Source of the DNA: Phytomonospora sp040655735
GTDB lineage: Bacteria; Actinomycetota; Actinomycetes; Mycobacteriales; Micromonosporaceae
Reading direction: 5' to 3'
Assembly: GCF_040655735.1 (NCBI RefSeq)
Contig: NZ_JBFAKK010000012.1
Span: 225,109 to 289,108 of the forward strand
DNA length: 64,000 bases
Position numbers and translations under genes: made by a program. This document shows, piece after piece, positions 23,540 to 32,593 of this stretch; position 1 is the first letter of the stretch; every line of letters starts with the position of its first letter. The notes beneath the pieces were generated by a model that had not been told where the DNA came from, did not search any database, and saw only the letters and a list, made by a program, of their open reading frames with translations.

Positions 23540-23976
23540 GCATGCCCGACGACCGCACGGCCTTCGTCGCCTCCATGGGCGACATCCTGGCCTCGTGGAA
23601 CCTGCCCCGCGCCACCGGGCGCGTCTACGGGCACCTCCTGCTCACCTCGCGGCCGGTGTCGCTCGACGACATGAGCGAGGCGCTCGAACTCAGCAAGGGC
23701 GCGGTGAGCACTTCCGTGCGGGAGCTGGTGTCGTGGGGCCTGGCCAGGGCGCTTCCCCAGCCGGGCAGCCGCCGCCTGCTGATCGAGGCGACGGGCGGTT
23801 TCGAGCAGCTGCTGGCCGCCAGCCACGAACGCACCCGCAGCTTCGTGAGCACGCTGCGCGGCGGCACCGGCCTGACCGACGCCGACCCCGCGCGCGAACG
23901 GCTCGACGGGATCGCCGACTTCTTCGAGGCCTACGTGCAGGCCGGCGACGCCATGCTGCGCGAGTACCGGGGTTAG
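23536..23976 (+). CDS. GbsR/MarR-family transcriptional regulator
   Basis: 146 residues with a winged helix: RATGRVYGHLLLTSRPVSLD, then LELSKGAVSTSVRELVSWGL and the wing PGSRRLLIEA. This resembles GbsR-type regulators (MarR superfamily). It is translationally coupled to the upstream hydrolase and probably acts on the 22686-22707 palindrome. Confidence 0.85.
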   Translation: MSMPDDRTAFVASMGDILASWNLPRATGRVYGHLLLTSRPVSLDDMSEALELSKGAVSTSVRELVSWGLARALPQPGSRRLLIEATGGFEQLLAASHERTRSFVSTLRGGTGLTDADPARERLDGIADFFEAYVQAGDAMLREYRG

Positions 23977-24022
23977 ATCTCCTGCGAAGGCGGCCCACGA
24001 CCGCCGCCCGGCGGACGAGTGC

Positions 24023-25579
24023 TCAGTGCCCCACGTGCCCGTCCTTCGGCGGCTTGCCGACCTTCTGTCCCTTGTCGAGCACCACGAACTGCCCCATCAG
24101 GCCCTGATCCTCGTGGTAGAGGACGTGGCAGTGGCACATGTAGGGCATGTCGGGGTCGGCGAAGTCCTTGAACTGCATGATGATCCGCGTCTTCCCGCCC
24201 GGCTTGACGTGCACGGTGTCCTTCCATCCGCGCAGGTGCTCCGGGGGCTTCTTGCCGTTGACCTTGAGGACCTGGAACTGGACGTCGTGCACGTGGAAGT
24301 TGTGGAACTGCGAGTCGAAGTTCTCCAGCTCCCAGATCTCCACGGAGTCCTTCCGCACGGCGAAGTCGATGCGCTCCATGTCCATCGCCTCGCCGTTGAG
24401 TGTGAAACCGGAGATCTGGAAGTCGCGGGTCTCGGCGGACTTGTCGGCGTCCAGCTCGGGGATCTCGACCAACTCGGCCGGCACGGCGGGCGACTCGGCG
24501 AGGGTCGCGGCGGCGCGCAGTTCGAGGACGTCGAAGGAGTCGTCGCAACCGTCGAAGCGCGAGGAGAACAGGTCCATGCCAAGGCCTTCGGCCGGGTACG
24601 AGCGCAGCACGACCTTCTCGCCGGGCGTCATCTCGACGACGATCTCGGCGCGCTCGGCCGGGGAGAGCTGGATCCGGTCGGTGCCGTAGGGGACGTCGCG
24701 CAGGCCGCCGTCGGTGCCGATGAGGGCGAAGGTCCGGTCGTCGGCGAAGCCGAAGTTGAAGGCCCGCGACCCCGAACCGTTGAGGATGCGAAGCCGCACG
24801 CGGGTGGTGGTGACGTCCAGGTACGGCGAGTGCGTGCCGTTGACGAGGATCTCGTCGCCGAGGTATCCGACGTTGGCGATCAGGCCCTGCGACTCGTCGA
24901 ACTGGTTGTCGCCGTCGAACGTGCGGTCCTGCACGATGAGCGGGAAGTCGTCGAGGCCGTAGTCCTTCGGCAGGGCCAGGGCGGCCGACTCCTCGTCGTC
25001 GATGAGGAACATGCCCGCCAGGCCCCGGTAGACGTGCAGGAAGGTCTCGCCGTGCGGGTGCGGGTGGTACCACAGGGAGGCGGCCTGCTGCTCGATCTTC
25101 CAGCTCGGCGACCAGGTGTTGCCGGCGTGCACGGACTGGTGCGGGCCGCCGTCGGCGGTCGGGGGCAGGTGCATCCCGTGCCAGTGAACGGAAGTGGTCT
25201 CGCCGAGGGTGTTGTGGATGTTGAACAGCACGGTCTCGCCACGGGTGGCGCGGATGGTCGGGCCGAGGTAGTCGCCGTTGAAGCCCCAGGTACCGGTCGC
25301 CGCGCCGTCCTTGAACTGCCGCTGTCCGGACTGGAGGGTGAGCTCGAAGACCCGGCGTCCCTCACCATCGACTGTGGACTGTGCCAGGGGCGGCACGGCG
25401 AGCGGGTTCTTGAAGTCGACCTCGCCGGTGGTGTCGGTGACCGAGTTGGCCCACACGATCCCGGCGGCGCCCGCGCCGGCGACGACGACGGCGGGCACCG
25501 CGATGAGCGCGGTCTTGAGCAGCCGGCGGCGTTTGACGGGACGGGCGGCGGGGACGGGGACGGGGGCGGGCGTGGTCAC
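24023..25579 (-). CDS. Multicopper oxidase (SufI/CueO/bilirubin-oxidase-like)
   Basis: 518 residues from GTG 25579 (AAGGAG six bases upstream). The N-terminus has KRRRLLKTALIAVPAVVV, a Tat-like or anchor signal. Three cupredoxin domains contain all four copper-binding blocks: HWHGMH (132-137), WYHPHPHG (170-177), HNFHVHDVQF (about 435-445) and MCHCHVLYHEDQGLM (about 481-495), giving type 1, 2 and 3 copper ligands including the axial Met. It oxidises phenols, metals or bilirubin-like substrates outside the membrane. It is in an operon with a SnoaL-like gene 20 bases upstream. Confidence 0.9.
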   Translation of the reverse strand: MTTPAPVPVPAARPVKRRRLLKTALIAVPAVVVAGAGAAGIVWANSVTDTTGEVDFKNPLAVPPLAQSTVDGEGRRVFELTLQSGQRQFKDGAATGTWGFNGDYLGPTIRATRGETVLFNIHNTLGETTSVHWHGMHLPPTADGGPHQSVHAGNTWSPSWKIEQQAASLWYHPHPHGETFLHVYRGLAGMFLIDDEESAALALPKDYGLDDFPLIVQDRTFDGDNQFDESQGLIANVGYLGDEILVNGTHSPYLDVTTTRVRLRILNGSGSRAFNFGFADDRTFALIGTDGGLRDVPYGTDRIQLSPAERAEIVVEMTPGEKVVLRSYPAEGLGMDLFSSRFDGCDDSFDVLELRAAATLAESPAVPAELVEIPELDADKSAETRDFQISGFTLNGEAMDMERIDFAVRKDSVEIWELENFDSQFHNFHVHDVQFQVLKVNGKKPPEHLRGWKDTVHVKPGGKTRIIMQFKDFADPDMPYMCHCHVLYHEDQGLMGQFVVLDKGQKVGKPPKDGHVGH

Positions 25580-25599
25580 TGCGGGCTCCTTCGAGGGCG

Positions 25600-26067
25600 T
25601 CAGCGGGCGGAGGGGGCGATGCGGGGGTCCTTCTTGGCGGCGAAGCGCTCCATGAGCCGGCGGTGCTTGGTGTTCTGGAAGGCGCTGAACCGCCAGCCGT
25701 CGGCTCCGCGAAGGGCTACGAGCGTCTGCACCTTGAGCTGCGCGGGCTTCGGCTCGGTCCGCCGACCTTTGAGGACCGCGCCCCGGGTCACGAGCACGGC
25801 CACGTCCTCGGTGATCTTGCGGACTTCGATGATCTTGCCGTACAGGCGCGTGTTCTTCGCGAACAGGCTCCACAGGGCCTCGTGCGACTCGCGGATCTGC
25901 CGGCGGCCCTTGAGGTGGGTGCCGATGAAGGTGACGTAGTCGGCGTCCTCGGTGAAGGCCGCGGCATAGGCCTCGGCGTCCATCGCGGCCCAGGAGGTCG
26001 TCAGGGTCTCGAAGAGTTCGGTGATCGCCTGGACGTCGGCGGTCACGGTCGGACGGGGAATGCTCAT
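25600..26067 (-). CDS. SgcJ/EcaC-type SnoaL-like (NTF2 fold) protein
   Basis: 155 residues of the NTF2-like superfamily; TSWAAMDAEAYAAAFTEDAD, YVTFIGTHLKGRRQI and the C-terminal GWRFSAFQNTKHR follow the SgcJ/EcaC oxidoreductase-like group. Such proteins bind small hydrophobic ligands, and the enzyme activity is uncertain. ATG 26067 has GGAG six bases upstream. It heads the operon with the multicopper oxidase. Confidence 0.8.
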   Translation of the reverse strand: MSIPRPTVTADVQAITELFETLTTSWAAMDAEAYAAAFTEDADYVTFIGTHLKGRRQIRESHEALWSLFAKNTRLYGKIIEVRKITEDVAVLVTRGAVLKGRRTEPKPAQLKVQTLVALRGADGWRFSAFQNTKHRRLMERFAAKKDPRIAPSAR

Positions 26068-26144
26068 CACGGTCTCCTTGGTGGGTATCGGTGCAGGTGA
26101 GACCCACTTTAGGAAGTTGTGGCGGCCCTCGAACCGGTCATTCG

Positions 26145-26190
26145 ACGTAGGTCGTGACCGGCGTCCGCCTCATATGTTGGAAGCCTACGT
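26145..26190. promoter_or_regulatory. Inverted repeat in the oxidase/LAL intergenic region
   Basis: ACGTAGG (26145-26151) and CCTACGT (26184-26190) are exact inverses 32 bases apart, and GGTCGTGACC (26150-26159) is a small palindrome next to the first arm. It lies between the divergent oxidase operon and the LuxR gene. Function is inferred from position only. Confidence 0.3.
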
Positions 26191-26298
26191 ATGATCACCG
26201 GCTTCGGCATCGGGGTTTGTCCCCCAACGGACCCCTACGACCACGGGTGTAGACGGTGTACGGCGAAAGTCGCGCCGGCCGCGAACTAGATTCGACCC

Positions 26299-29004
26299 AT
26301 GCTCTACGGGCGCGAAGACCAGCTGGCCGTCCTCGACGAGGCACTCGCCCGGGTACGCGACGGCGCGAGCGCCGCGCTCGTCCTGCGCGGCGAGCCCGGG
26401 TCGGGCAAGACCGCACTGCTCGACCACGTCCGCGCCGCGGCCGGCGGCATGACCGTCCTGCGCGCCGCCGGCGTCCAGGTCGAGGCCGAACTGCCCTACG
26501 CCGCCCTCCACCAGGTCCTGCGACCGGCGATGTCCCTAGTGGACGCACTGCCCGGCCCGCAGGCCACCGCGGTCCGCGGCGCCCTCGGCCTCGCCGAGAC
26601 CGGCCCGCCCGACCGCTTCGCCGTCGGTCTGGCGACTCTCACCCTGCTGTCCGAACTCGCCGAGACCGCGCCCGTCCTCTGCGTCGTCGACAACGCCCAG
26701 TGGCTCGACCGGGAGTCGGCCGACGCCCTGTCCTTCACCGCCCGCCGACTGCACGCCGACCGGATCGCGATGCTCTTCGCCGTTCGCGACACGGGCAACG
26801 ACTTCCGCGCCGACGGGCTCGCCGAACTCGCCGTCCCCGGCCTCGCCGAGGCCGCCGCGCGCGAACTGCTGGAGTCGAGCGGCCTGGCCCCCGACCTGCG
26901 CGCCCGCATCATCGCCGAGACCGGCGGGAACCCCTTGGCGCTGCGGGAACTGGCCAGGTCGGCGAGCGCGAAGGACGCCACCGGTGCGCCGCTGCCGCTG
27001 CCGCGCCGGGTGCAGGACGCCTTCGCGGCCGAGATCGCCGCGCTGGACCCGGACGCGCGCACGCTCCTGCTGGTCGCGGCGGCCGAGGACACCGGTGAAC
27101 TGGGGGTCGTGCTGCGCGCCGCCGAGGTCCTCGGGGTCCCGGCGACGGCGGCCGACACCGCCGTCGGGGCCGGACTACTCGAACTGAGCGGCGGTGAGCT
27201 GGCCTTCCGGCATCCGCTGATCCGCGCCGTCGTGCGCCAGGCCGCCCCGATCGGCGAGCGGTTGGCCGTCCACAAAGCACTGTCCGAAGTACTCGAAGGC
27301 GCCGCCGACGCCGACCGTCGCGCCTGGCACCGGGCGGCCGCCGCGACCGGCCCCGACGACGAGGCCGCGGCGCAGCTGGCCGCCACCGCCGAGCGGGCGA
27401 AGGCCCGGGGCGGGCAGGCCGCCGCCGTGACCGCGCTGGTCCGTGCCGCCGAGCTGACCGCCGACCCGCGAACCCGGGCCGCCCGGCTGGTCGCGGCAGC
27501 CGAGTCGGCCGGCGACTCCGGACAGGGCTCACGCGCCCGTGACCTGGCCGAACGGGCCGCCGTGCTCACCTCCGACCCGCACGTGCACGCCCGCGTCGCC
27601 GAGCTGCGCGGTGAGGCCGAACTACTCGGCGGGTCGGTGGCCACCGCGCACCGCGTGATGCTCACCGGCGCGCGGGCGGTCGCGTCGGCCGATCCCGAGC
27701 GCGCCGCCGTGATGGCCATGCACATCGTCGAGAGTTCCTGGCGCACCGGCGATCCTGAGCGTGCGGCGGAGGCGGCCGCCATCTTCGACGGTGTCCGGCT
27801 CACCGACGCGCACTTCACCGCGGGCGCGGCGGCTTCGCGAGGGCTCGCCGCCCTGCTGGCGGGGGCGCCGGGGGAGGGTGTGGCCGACATTCGCCGGCTG
27901 GTGGAGATCACGCGGCCGCTGCGAGGCGGGATGCCCGGTGCCCGGCAGTACGCGGCGACGCTGGCCACGGCGGTCGGTGATCACGATGTGGCGGCCGAGA
28001 TCGCGCAGACGCTCACCGACGAGTGCCGCGCGACCGGCATGGCGGGCTGGCTGCCGACGACGCTGTCGACGCTCGGCGAGGCCCGCGCGCGGCTCGGGCA
28101 GTTCACCGACGCACGGATCGTCGCGGCGGAAGGTCTGCGGATCGCCGAGGACACGGGGCAGCGGAGGCTCGCGGGGTACTTCCGGGCGTTGGGGGCGTGG
28201 CTCGACGCGGTGCGCGGGGCCGAGGTGTCGGGGGAGGTGTCGGACGGGCTGGCGTTCACGGTGGCGACGGGGGCGTGGGCGCTGGCGATGGCCGACCTGG
28301 GGGCGGGGCGGTTCGAGGCGGCGGCGGATCGGTGGGACGCGGCGATGCGCGGGCCGGAGCGGCACACGGTGATGGCGCTGACGTGGGCGCCGGATCAGGT
28401 GGAGGCTTTGATGCGGGCGGGGAGGGTGGGGCAGGTGGGACAGGCAGGGGACCTGGGGCGGGTGGATGCGATGGGATTGTTCGAGCCCTGGGCGGAGGCG
28501 AACGGGCAGCCGTGGGCGCTGGCGGTGCTGGAGAGGTGCAGAGGGTTGTCGGCGGAGGCTCCGGAGGCGGTCGAGGGGCACTTCGAGCGGGCGTTGGGGT
28601 TGCATGCGCGGGAGCGGCGGTTGTTCGACGAGGCGCGTACGGCGTTGCTGTACGGGGAGTGGCTGAGGCGGGAGCGGCAGCGGAGTCGGGCGCGGGCGCA
28701 CTTGCGGGGGGCTATGGACGCGTTCGTGAGGCTGGGGGCCGTGCCGTGGGCGGAGCGGGCGCGGGCGGAGTTGCGGGCGACGGGGGAGACGCACGGGTCG
28801 CGGGTGACGGAGCCGGACCTGTGGGCGCGGCTGACACCGCAGGAGGCGCAGGTGGTGAGGTTGGCGGCGACGGGGGCGACGAACCGGGACATCGGGGCGC
28901 AGCTGTTCTTGAGCCCGCGGACGGTGGGGCACCACTTGTACAAGGCGTACCCGAAGCTGGGGGTCTCTGGGCGGGGCGAACTGGGGAGGCTCCTGGCCCC
29001 CTGA
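26299..29004 (+). CDS. Large ATP-binding LuxR-family (LAL) regulator
   Basis: 901 residues. N-terminal AAA/NACHT-like ATPase with Walker A LRGEPGSGKTALL (30-42) and Walker B-like VLCVVDNAQWLD; a long helical-repeat middle; C-terminal LuxR helix-turn-helix LTPQEAQVVRLAATGATNRD and SPRTVGHHLYKAYPKLGV. LAL regulators activate sugar-use or antibiotic-cluster genes after binding ATP and an inducer. TAGATT six bases before ATG 26299 predicts a leaderless mRNA. It is divergent from the oxidase operon. The second half has noticeably more GGG-rich, lower-quality-looking codon use but stays open throughout. Confidence 0.9.
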   Translation: MLYGREDQLAVLDEALARVRDGASAALVLRGEPGSGKTALLDHVRAAAGGMTVLRAAGVQVEAELPYAALHQVLRPAMSLVDALPGPQATAVRGALGLAETGPPDRFAVGLATLTLLSELAETAPVLCVVDNAQWLDRESADALSFTARRLHADRIAMLFAVRDTGNDFRADGLAELAVPGLAEAAARELLESSGLAPDLRARIIAETGGNPLALRELARSASAKDATGAPLPLPRRVQDAFAAEIAALDPDARTLLLVAAAEDTGELGVVLRAAEVLGVPATAADTAVGAGLLELSGGELAFRHPLIRAVVRQAAPIGERLAVHKALSEVLEGAADADRRAWHRAAAATGPDDEAAAQLAATAERAKARGGQAAAVTALVRAAELTADPRTRAARLVAAAESAGDSGQGSRARDLAERAAVLTSDPHVHARVAELRGEAELLGGSVATAHRVMLTGARAVASADPERAAVMAMHIVESSWRTGDPERAAEAAAIFDGVRLTDAHFTAGAAASRGLAALLAGAPGEGVADIRRLVEITRPLRGGMPGARQYAATLATAVGDHDVAAEIAQTLTDECRATGMAGWLPTTLSTLGEARARLGQFTDARIVAAEGLRIAEDTGQRRLAGYFRALGAWLDAVRGAEVSGEVSDGLAFTVATGAWALAMADLGAGRFEAAADRWDAAMRGPERHTVMALTWAPDQVEALMRAGRVGQVGQAGDLGRVDAMGLFEPWAEANGQPWALAVLERCRGLSAEAPEAVEGHFERALGLHARERRLFDEARTALLYGEWLRRERQRSRARAHLRGAMDAFVRLGAVPWAERARAELRATGETHGSRVTEPDLWARLTPQEAQVVRLAATGATNRDIGAQLFLSPRTVGHHLYKAYPKLGVSGRGELGRLLAP

Positions 29005-29075
29005 CGCCCACCGGCGGGCGGAAGCCCGGCCTGAGCGACACCCCACGGCCCGCCACCCAGGCGGTCGACCGCCGC

Positions 29076-29100
29076 GAGCCCCGCTTCGGCGGGCTCTTGT
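29076..29100 (+). terminator. LAL terminator
   Basis: GAGCC-CCGC and GCGG-GCTC enclose a stable TTCG tetraloop and are followed by TTGT, 72 bases beyond the LAL stop. Confidence 0.55.
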
Positions 29101-29233
29101 CCGCCATTGGGCCCCCTTGACCAGCGCAACCTCATACTTTCAGTCAAAGCCCCCGTGTCTCTGTCGAGAACCCCGTCCCCACTCCGAGGTATCCGTGAGA
29201 GCGCAACCGGCGCCCGAACCGAAAGGAACGGTC

Positions 29234-29653
29234 ATGAGCAACAGTGAGCAGATGAAGGCCCTCGGACGACTCGTCGGCACCTGGGAGGTCACCGGCGGCG
29301 CGAAGGGCACCTGCCGGTGGGAGTACATCGAGGGTGAGCACTTCCTCGTCCAGCACGTCGACCTGGTCTCGCCGGAAGGCGCGACCGTTCGCGGTCTCGA
29401 ACTCATCGGCCACAACAAGCCGTTCATGCAGGAGCGCGGCGAGGACGTCGTCTCCCGCATGTACAGCAACGACGGTGACACCCTCGACTACGTCTACGAC
29501 CTCGAAGGCGACACCCTCACCATCTGGGGCGGCGAGCGGAACTCGCCCGCCTACTACCGGGGCGTCTTCAGCGCCGACGGTGACACCGTCACCGGAAGCT
29601 GGGTGTGGCCCGGCGGCGGCTACGAGTCGTCCATGACCCGCGTGAAGAAGTAG
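29234..29653 (+). CDS. DUF1579-like protein
   Basis: 139 residues beginning near LGRLVGTWEVTGGAKGTCRW with IEGEHFLVQHVDL, a lipocalin-like beta-barrel typical of DUF1579/THAP4-like proteins. Shine-Dalgarno AAAGGAA is present. It is followed after 11 bases by the YCII gene and then the ECF sigma gene, so the three form an operon. Confidence 0.75.
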   Translation: MSNSEQMKALGRLVGTWEVTGGAKGTCRWEYIEGEHFLVQHVDLVSPEGATVRGLELIGHNKPFMQERGEDVVSRMYSNDGDTLDYVYDLEGDTLTIWGGERNSPAYYRGVFSADGDTVTGSWVWPGGGYESSMTRVKK

Positions 29654-29664
29654 AGGAGAAGACC

Positions 29665-30045
29665 GTGAAGTACCTGATGCTGGCCTACACGCAGATCTCG
29701 GGCTGGGACGACATGGACCCGACGAGCGCGGAGTTCATCGCCGCCTGCGAGTTCTACGAGGAGCTGGGCAAGGAGCTGACCGCCACCGGCGAGCTGGTGA
29801 CCACCGAGGGCCTTGCGCACCCGGCGCTCACCCGAGTCGTGCGCAAGGGCCCGGATGGCGCCGTGGCCGTCGACGGACCCTATGCCGAGGCGAAGGAGGT
29901 CGCGGCGAGTTTCGCGATCGTCGACGTCGCCTCGCACGACCGGGCGATGGAGATCGCCGCGCGGATCGTCGACGCCCTCGGCGAGCCGATCGAGGTCCGG
30001 CCGATCAGCGCCGGCCCGGAAGAGTCGATGCCGCCGGCGCCGTGA
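29665..30045 (+). CDS. YCII/DGPF-family protein
   Basis: 126 residues with KYLMLAYTQISGW at the start and the VDGPYAEAKEVAASFAIVDV block (DGPF motif as DGPY). YCII-related proteins of this DGPF kind are the standard genomic partners of ECF42 sigma factors. GTG with GAGGAG. Its stop overlaps the sigma gene start by four bases (GTGA). Confidence 0.85.
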   Translation: MKYLMLAYTQISGWDDMDPTSAEFIAACEFYEELGKELTATGELVTTEGLAHPALTRVVRKGPDGAVAVDGPYAEAKEVAASFAIVDVASHDRAMEIAARIVDALGEPIEVRPISAGPEESMPPAP

Positions 30046-31244
30046 GGATCACACGTGAGGTCGAGGACCTGCTGCGCTCGTCGGCGCCGCGGGTCCTCGG
30101 CGCGCTCGTGCGCCGATACGGGCACTTCCCGGCGGCCGAGGACGCCGTGCAGGAGGCGCTGCTGGCCGCGTCGACGGCGTGGGCCGAGTCGGTCCCCGAC
30201 GACCCGGGCGCGTGGCTGATCCGGGTGGCGTCGCGGCGGCTGATCGACCAACTCCGCGCCGACCAGGCCAGGCGCCACCGAGAGGACTCCGAGGCGCTGC
30301 TGATCCCGCGCGGTGCGGTCAGCTCCGTCGACGACTCGCTGCTCCTGCTGGTCATGTGCTGCCATCCCGCGCTGGGCCGCGGCGCGCAGGTCGCGCTGAC
30401 GCTGCGCGCGGTCGGCGGGCTCACCACCGCCGAGATCGCGCGCGCCTACCTGGTGCCGGAATCGACGATGGCGCAGCGGATCTCGCGCGCCAAGGCGCGC
30501 GTGCGGCAGTCGGGTGCGGGCTTCCACGCACCGCCCCCCGCGGAGTTCGCCGAGCGGCTCGACGCCGTCCGCGAGGTCCTGTACCTGATCTTCAACGAGG
30601 GCTACACCAGCACCTCCGGTGAACGGCTCGCCCGCGTCGAGCTGTCCGCCGAGGCGATCCGGCTGGCCCGGATGCTGCCCGCCGACGACGGCGAGTCGGC
30701 CGGCCTGCTCGCCCTGATGCTGCTCACCGACGCCCGCCGCGCGGCGCGCACCGACACCGACGGCATGCTCGTCCCACTGTCCGAACAGGACCGTCGACTA
30801 TGGAGCGCCCCGGCGATCGCCGAGGGCACGGCGCTGATCACCGCCGCCATGACCGCGCACAAGCCCGGCCCCTACCAGCTACAGGCGGCCATCGCGGCCG
30901 TGCACAACGAGGCGCCCGGCGTCGAGGAGACCGACTGGCTCCAGATCCTCGGCCTGTACCGCCTTCTGGAGGCCATGACCAACAACCCGATGGTCACCTT
31001 GAACATGGCCGTCGCCGTCGGCGAGGTCCACGGACCGGCCGAGGGGCTGGCCGCGCTCGACCGGGCCGCCGGGAAACTCGACCGCACCGGCACCCACCGC
31101 GTCGACGCCGTCCGCGGGCACCTCCTCGAAATGGACGGCCGCCTCGCCGAGGCCGCCGAGTGCTACCGGGCCGCCGCGAAGGCCACCACCAGCGGCCCCG
31201 AACGCCGCTATCTGCTCGCCCGCGCCGTCCGGGTCGATCACTAA
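30042..31244 (+). CDS. ECF42-type sigma factor with C-terminal helical domain
   Basis: 400 residues. Region 2 (EVEDLLRSSAPRVLGALVRR, GHFPAAEDAVQEALLAA) and region 4 (LTTAEIARAYLVPESTMAQR) form the sigma core in the first 160 residues; the rest is the SnoaL-less, TPR-like extension with LYLIFNEGYTSTSGERLARV and NNPMVTLNMAVAVGEV, characteristic of ECF group 42. These lack a classical anti-sigma and are thought to be controlled through their own C-terminal domain, together with the DGPF protein. Translationally coupled to that gene. Confidence 0.9.
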   Translation: MRITREVEDLLRSSAPRVLGALVRRYGHFPAAEDAVQEALLAASTAWAESVPDDPGAWLIRVASRRLIDQLRADQARRHREDSEALLIPRGAVSSVDDSLLLLVMCCHPALGRGAQVALTLRAVGGLTTAEIARAYLVPESTMAQRISRAKARVRQSGAGFHAPPPAEFAERLDAVREVLYLIFNEGYTSTSGERLARVELSAEAIRLARMLPADDGESAGLLALMLLTDARRAARTDTDGMLVPLSEQDRRLWSAPAIAEGTALITAAMTAHKPGPYQLQAAIAAVHNEAPGVEETDWLQILGLYRLLEAMTNNPMVTLNMAVAVGEVHGPAEGLAALDRAAGKLDRTGTHRVDAVRGHLLEMDGRLAEAAECYRAAAKATTSGPERRYLLARAVRVDH

Positions 31245-31339
31245 ACTCCGCAATCCTTGTCACAAGCCCGATTTGGGGGATGACGATACGGGCGCGCGCT
31301 GACTACAGTCGGCACTGGACCGTCCGAATGGGAGGGTAA

Positions 31340-31777
31340 GTGACGAGCCCGAACTCCGAGAGCGCACGATTCGACGCGCTTTTCACCGGCCTGCGCGAAA
31401 CACTCGAAGCCGCCCGAGCGGGGCAGCCGCCCGCCGACCCCGACGCCGTCCCCATCCAGGGCGAGTCGGGCGAGGACGACACCCAGATCAAGGCCGTCGT
31501 CGCCCCCAATCGCCTGGTGGAACTCACACTCGACCCGCGCGCACGCCGCCTCGACTCCGAGGAACTGGCCGCCGCGATCCTCAAAGCCGTCAACGACGCC
31601 TTCGCCGACCTCGGCGCCAAGGCCAAGGCCGCCGCCGAGGAAGCCGACACGGAGGTCGACACCGAAGCCCTCGGCGAGAAGCTCAACCGCCTCCAGGACG
31701 CCTCCGTGCGCCAGATGGCCATGTTCGAGCAGTCCATGGCCGAGGTCGTCGCCAAACTCATGGGCGGAGGACGCTGA
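31340..31777 (+). CDS. YbaB/EbfC-like DNA-binding protein of an ESX-effector locus
   Basis: 145 residues: AVVAPNRLVELTLDPRARRLDS is the YbaB-like beta core, followed by a long helix with EELAAAILKAVNDAFADLG. In actinobacteria YbaB-like genes often precede WXG100 genes, as here (2-base gap). GTG 31340 has GGGAGGG. A TACAGT at 31304 may be the -10 of the operon that runs to 34574. Confidence 0.7.
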   Translation: MTSPNSESARFDALFTGLRETLEAARAGQPPADPDAVPIQGESGEDDTQIKAVVAPNRLVELTLDPRARRLDSEELAAAILKAVNDAFADLGAKAKAAAEEADTEVDTEALGEKLNRLQDASVRQMAMFEQSMAEVVAKLMGGGR

Positions 31778-31778
31778 C

Positions 31779-32093
31779 ATGCCCGGTTTCGAAGCCGAAC
31801 CCGACAACCTGCGCGACTCCTCCGGCCTGCTGCGCCAGGCATCGGAGTCGCTGGCCGAACTGTGGGCCGAGATCGACGGCAAGGTCGCCTCGATGGGCGA
31901 CATCTTCGGCGACGACGACGTCGGCGGACTCATCGGCATGTCCTACCAGGCGGCGCACGACATCGCCGCCGAGAACATCACCTCGGTCATCGACGCCCTC
32001 GGTGGATTCAGCGAAGGTCTCGACGGCATGGCCGCCAGCTACGACGAGACCGAGAACGCGCTGATGGAGAACTTCGCGAAGTTCGAGCGCTAG
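31779..32093 (+). CDS. WXG100-like type VII secretion protein
   Basis: 104 residues, two long helices with a turn at FGDDDVGGLIG instead of a strict W-x-G, and the C-terminal secretion motif YDETE (Tyr88-x-x-x-Glu92). Size and motif fit an EsxA/B-like partner of an LXG/CpnT-type effector. It lies between the YbaB-like gene and the carrier gene. No ESX ATPase genes are in the window. Confidence 0.75.
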   Translation: MPGFEAEPDNLRDSSGLLRQASESLAELWAEIDGKVASMGDIFGDDDVGGLIGMSYQAAHDIAAENITSVIDALGGFSEGLDGMAASYDETENALMENFAKFER

Positions 32094-32101
32094 GGGGACG
32101 C

Positions 32102-32593
32102 GTGGGCATCAACATCCCGGGAGAGCTGGCCGACCTGCTCAACGAACTCGGCTACACCTGGCCGAAGTCCGACGAGTCCAAGGTGTTCGAGCTGGGCCAG
32201 GACTGGCTCACCTTCGCCGGCAAGCTCCAGCCCATCGCCGGCGAGGCCGCCTCGGCCGCCGACAAGGCCCGCACCGGCAACATCGGCGAGGCCATGGAGG
32301 CCTTCGCCAAGGTCTGGGAGGACGAGGACTCGGCCACCAGCGTCCTCGACCGCGCCATGATCGGCTCCCAGATCGTCGGCGGAGCACTGTTCGTGTGCGC
32401 GGCGGTCGTGCTCGCCCTGAAGATCAGCGTGATCGTGCAGCTGACCATCCTGCTCATCCAGATCATCCAGGCCATCGCCACCGCCGCGGTGTCCTTCGGT
32501 GCGACGCTCGCCGAGATCCCGATCTTCAAGAAGCTCGCCGACATCGCCATCGACATGATCGTTGACAAGGCTCTGGAGGCCGTCCTTGGCTAG
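32102..32593 (+). CDS. CpnT-N/WXG100-like carrier domain protein
   Basis: 163 residues. The N-terminus IPGELADLLNELGYTWPKSD has the LGxxWPxxDE pattern of the CpnT-type WXG100-like domain that leads T7SS toxins to the secretion apparatus. A strongly hydrophobic stretch of about 45 residues (about 83-140) could form two membrane helices. Normally such a domain is fused to a C-terminal toxin; here it stops at TAG 32591 and the toxin is read in another frame from 32586. GTG start 8 bases after the WXG100 gene. Confidence 0.75.
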   Translation: MGINIPGELADLLNELGYTWPKSDESKVFELGQDWLTFAGKLQPIAGEAASAADKARTGNIGEAMEAFAKVWEDEDSATSVLDRAMIGSQIVGGALFVCAAVVLALKISVIVQLTILLIQIIQAIATAAVSFGATLAEIPIFKKLADIAIDMIVDKALEAVLG

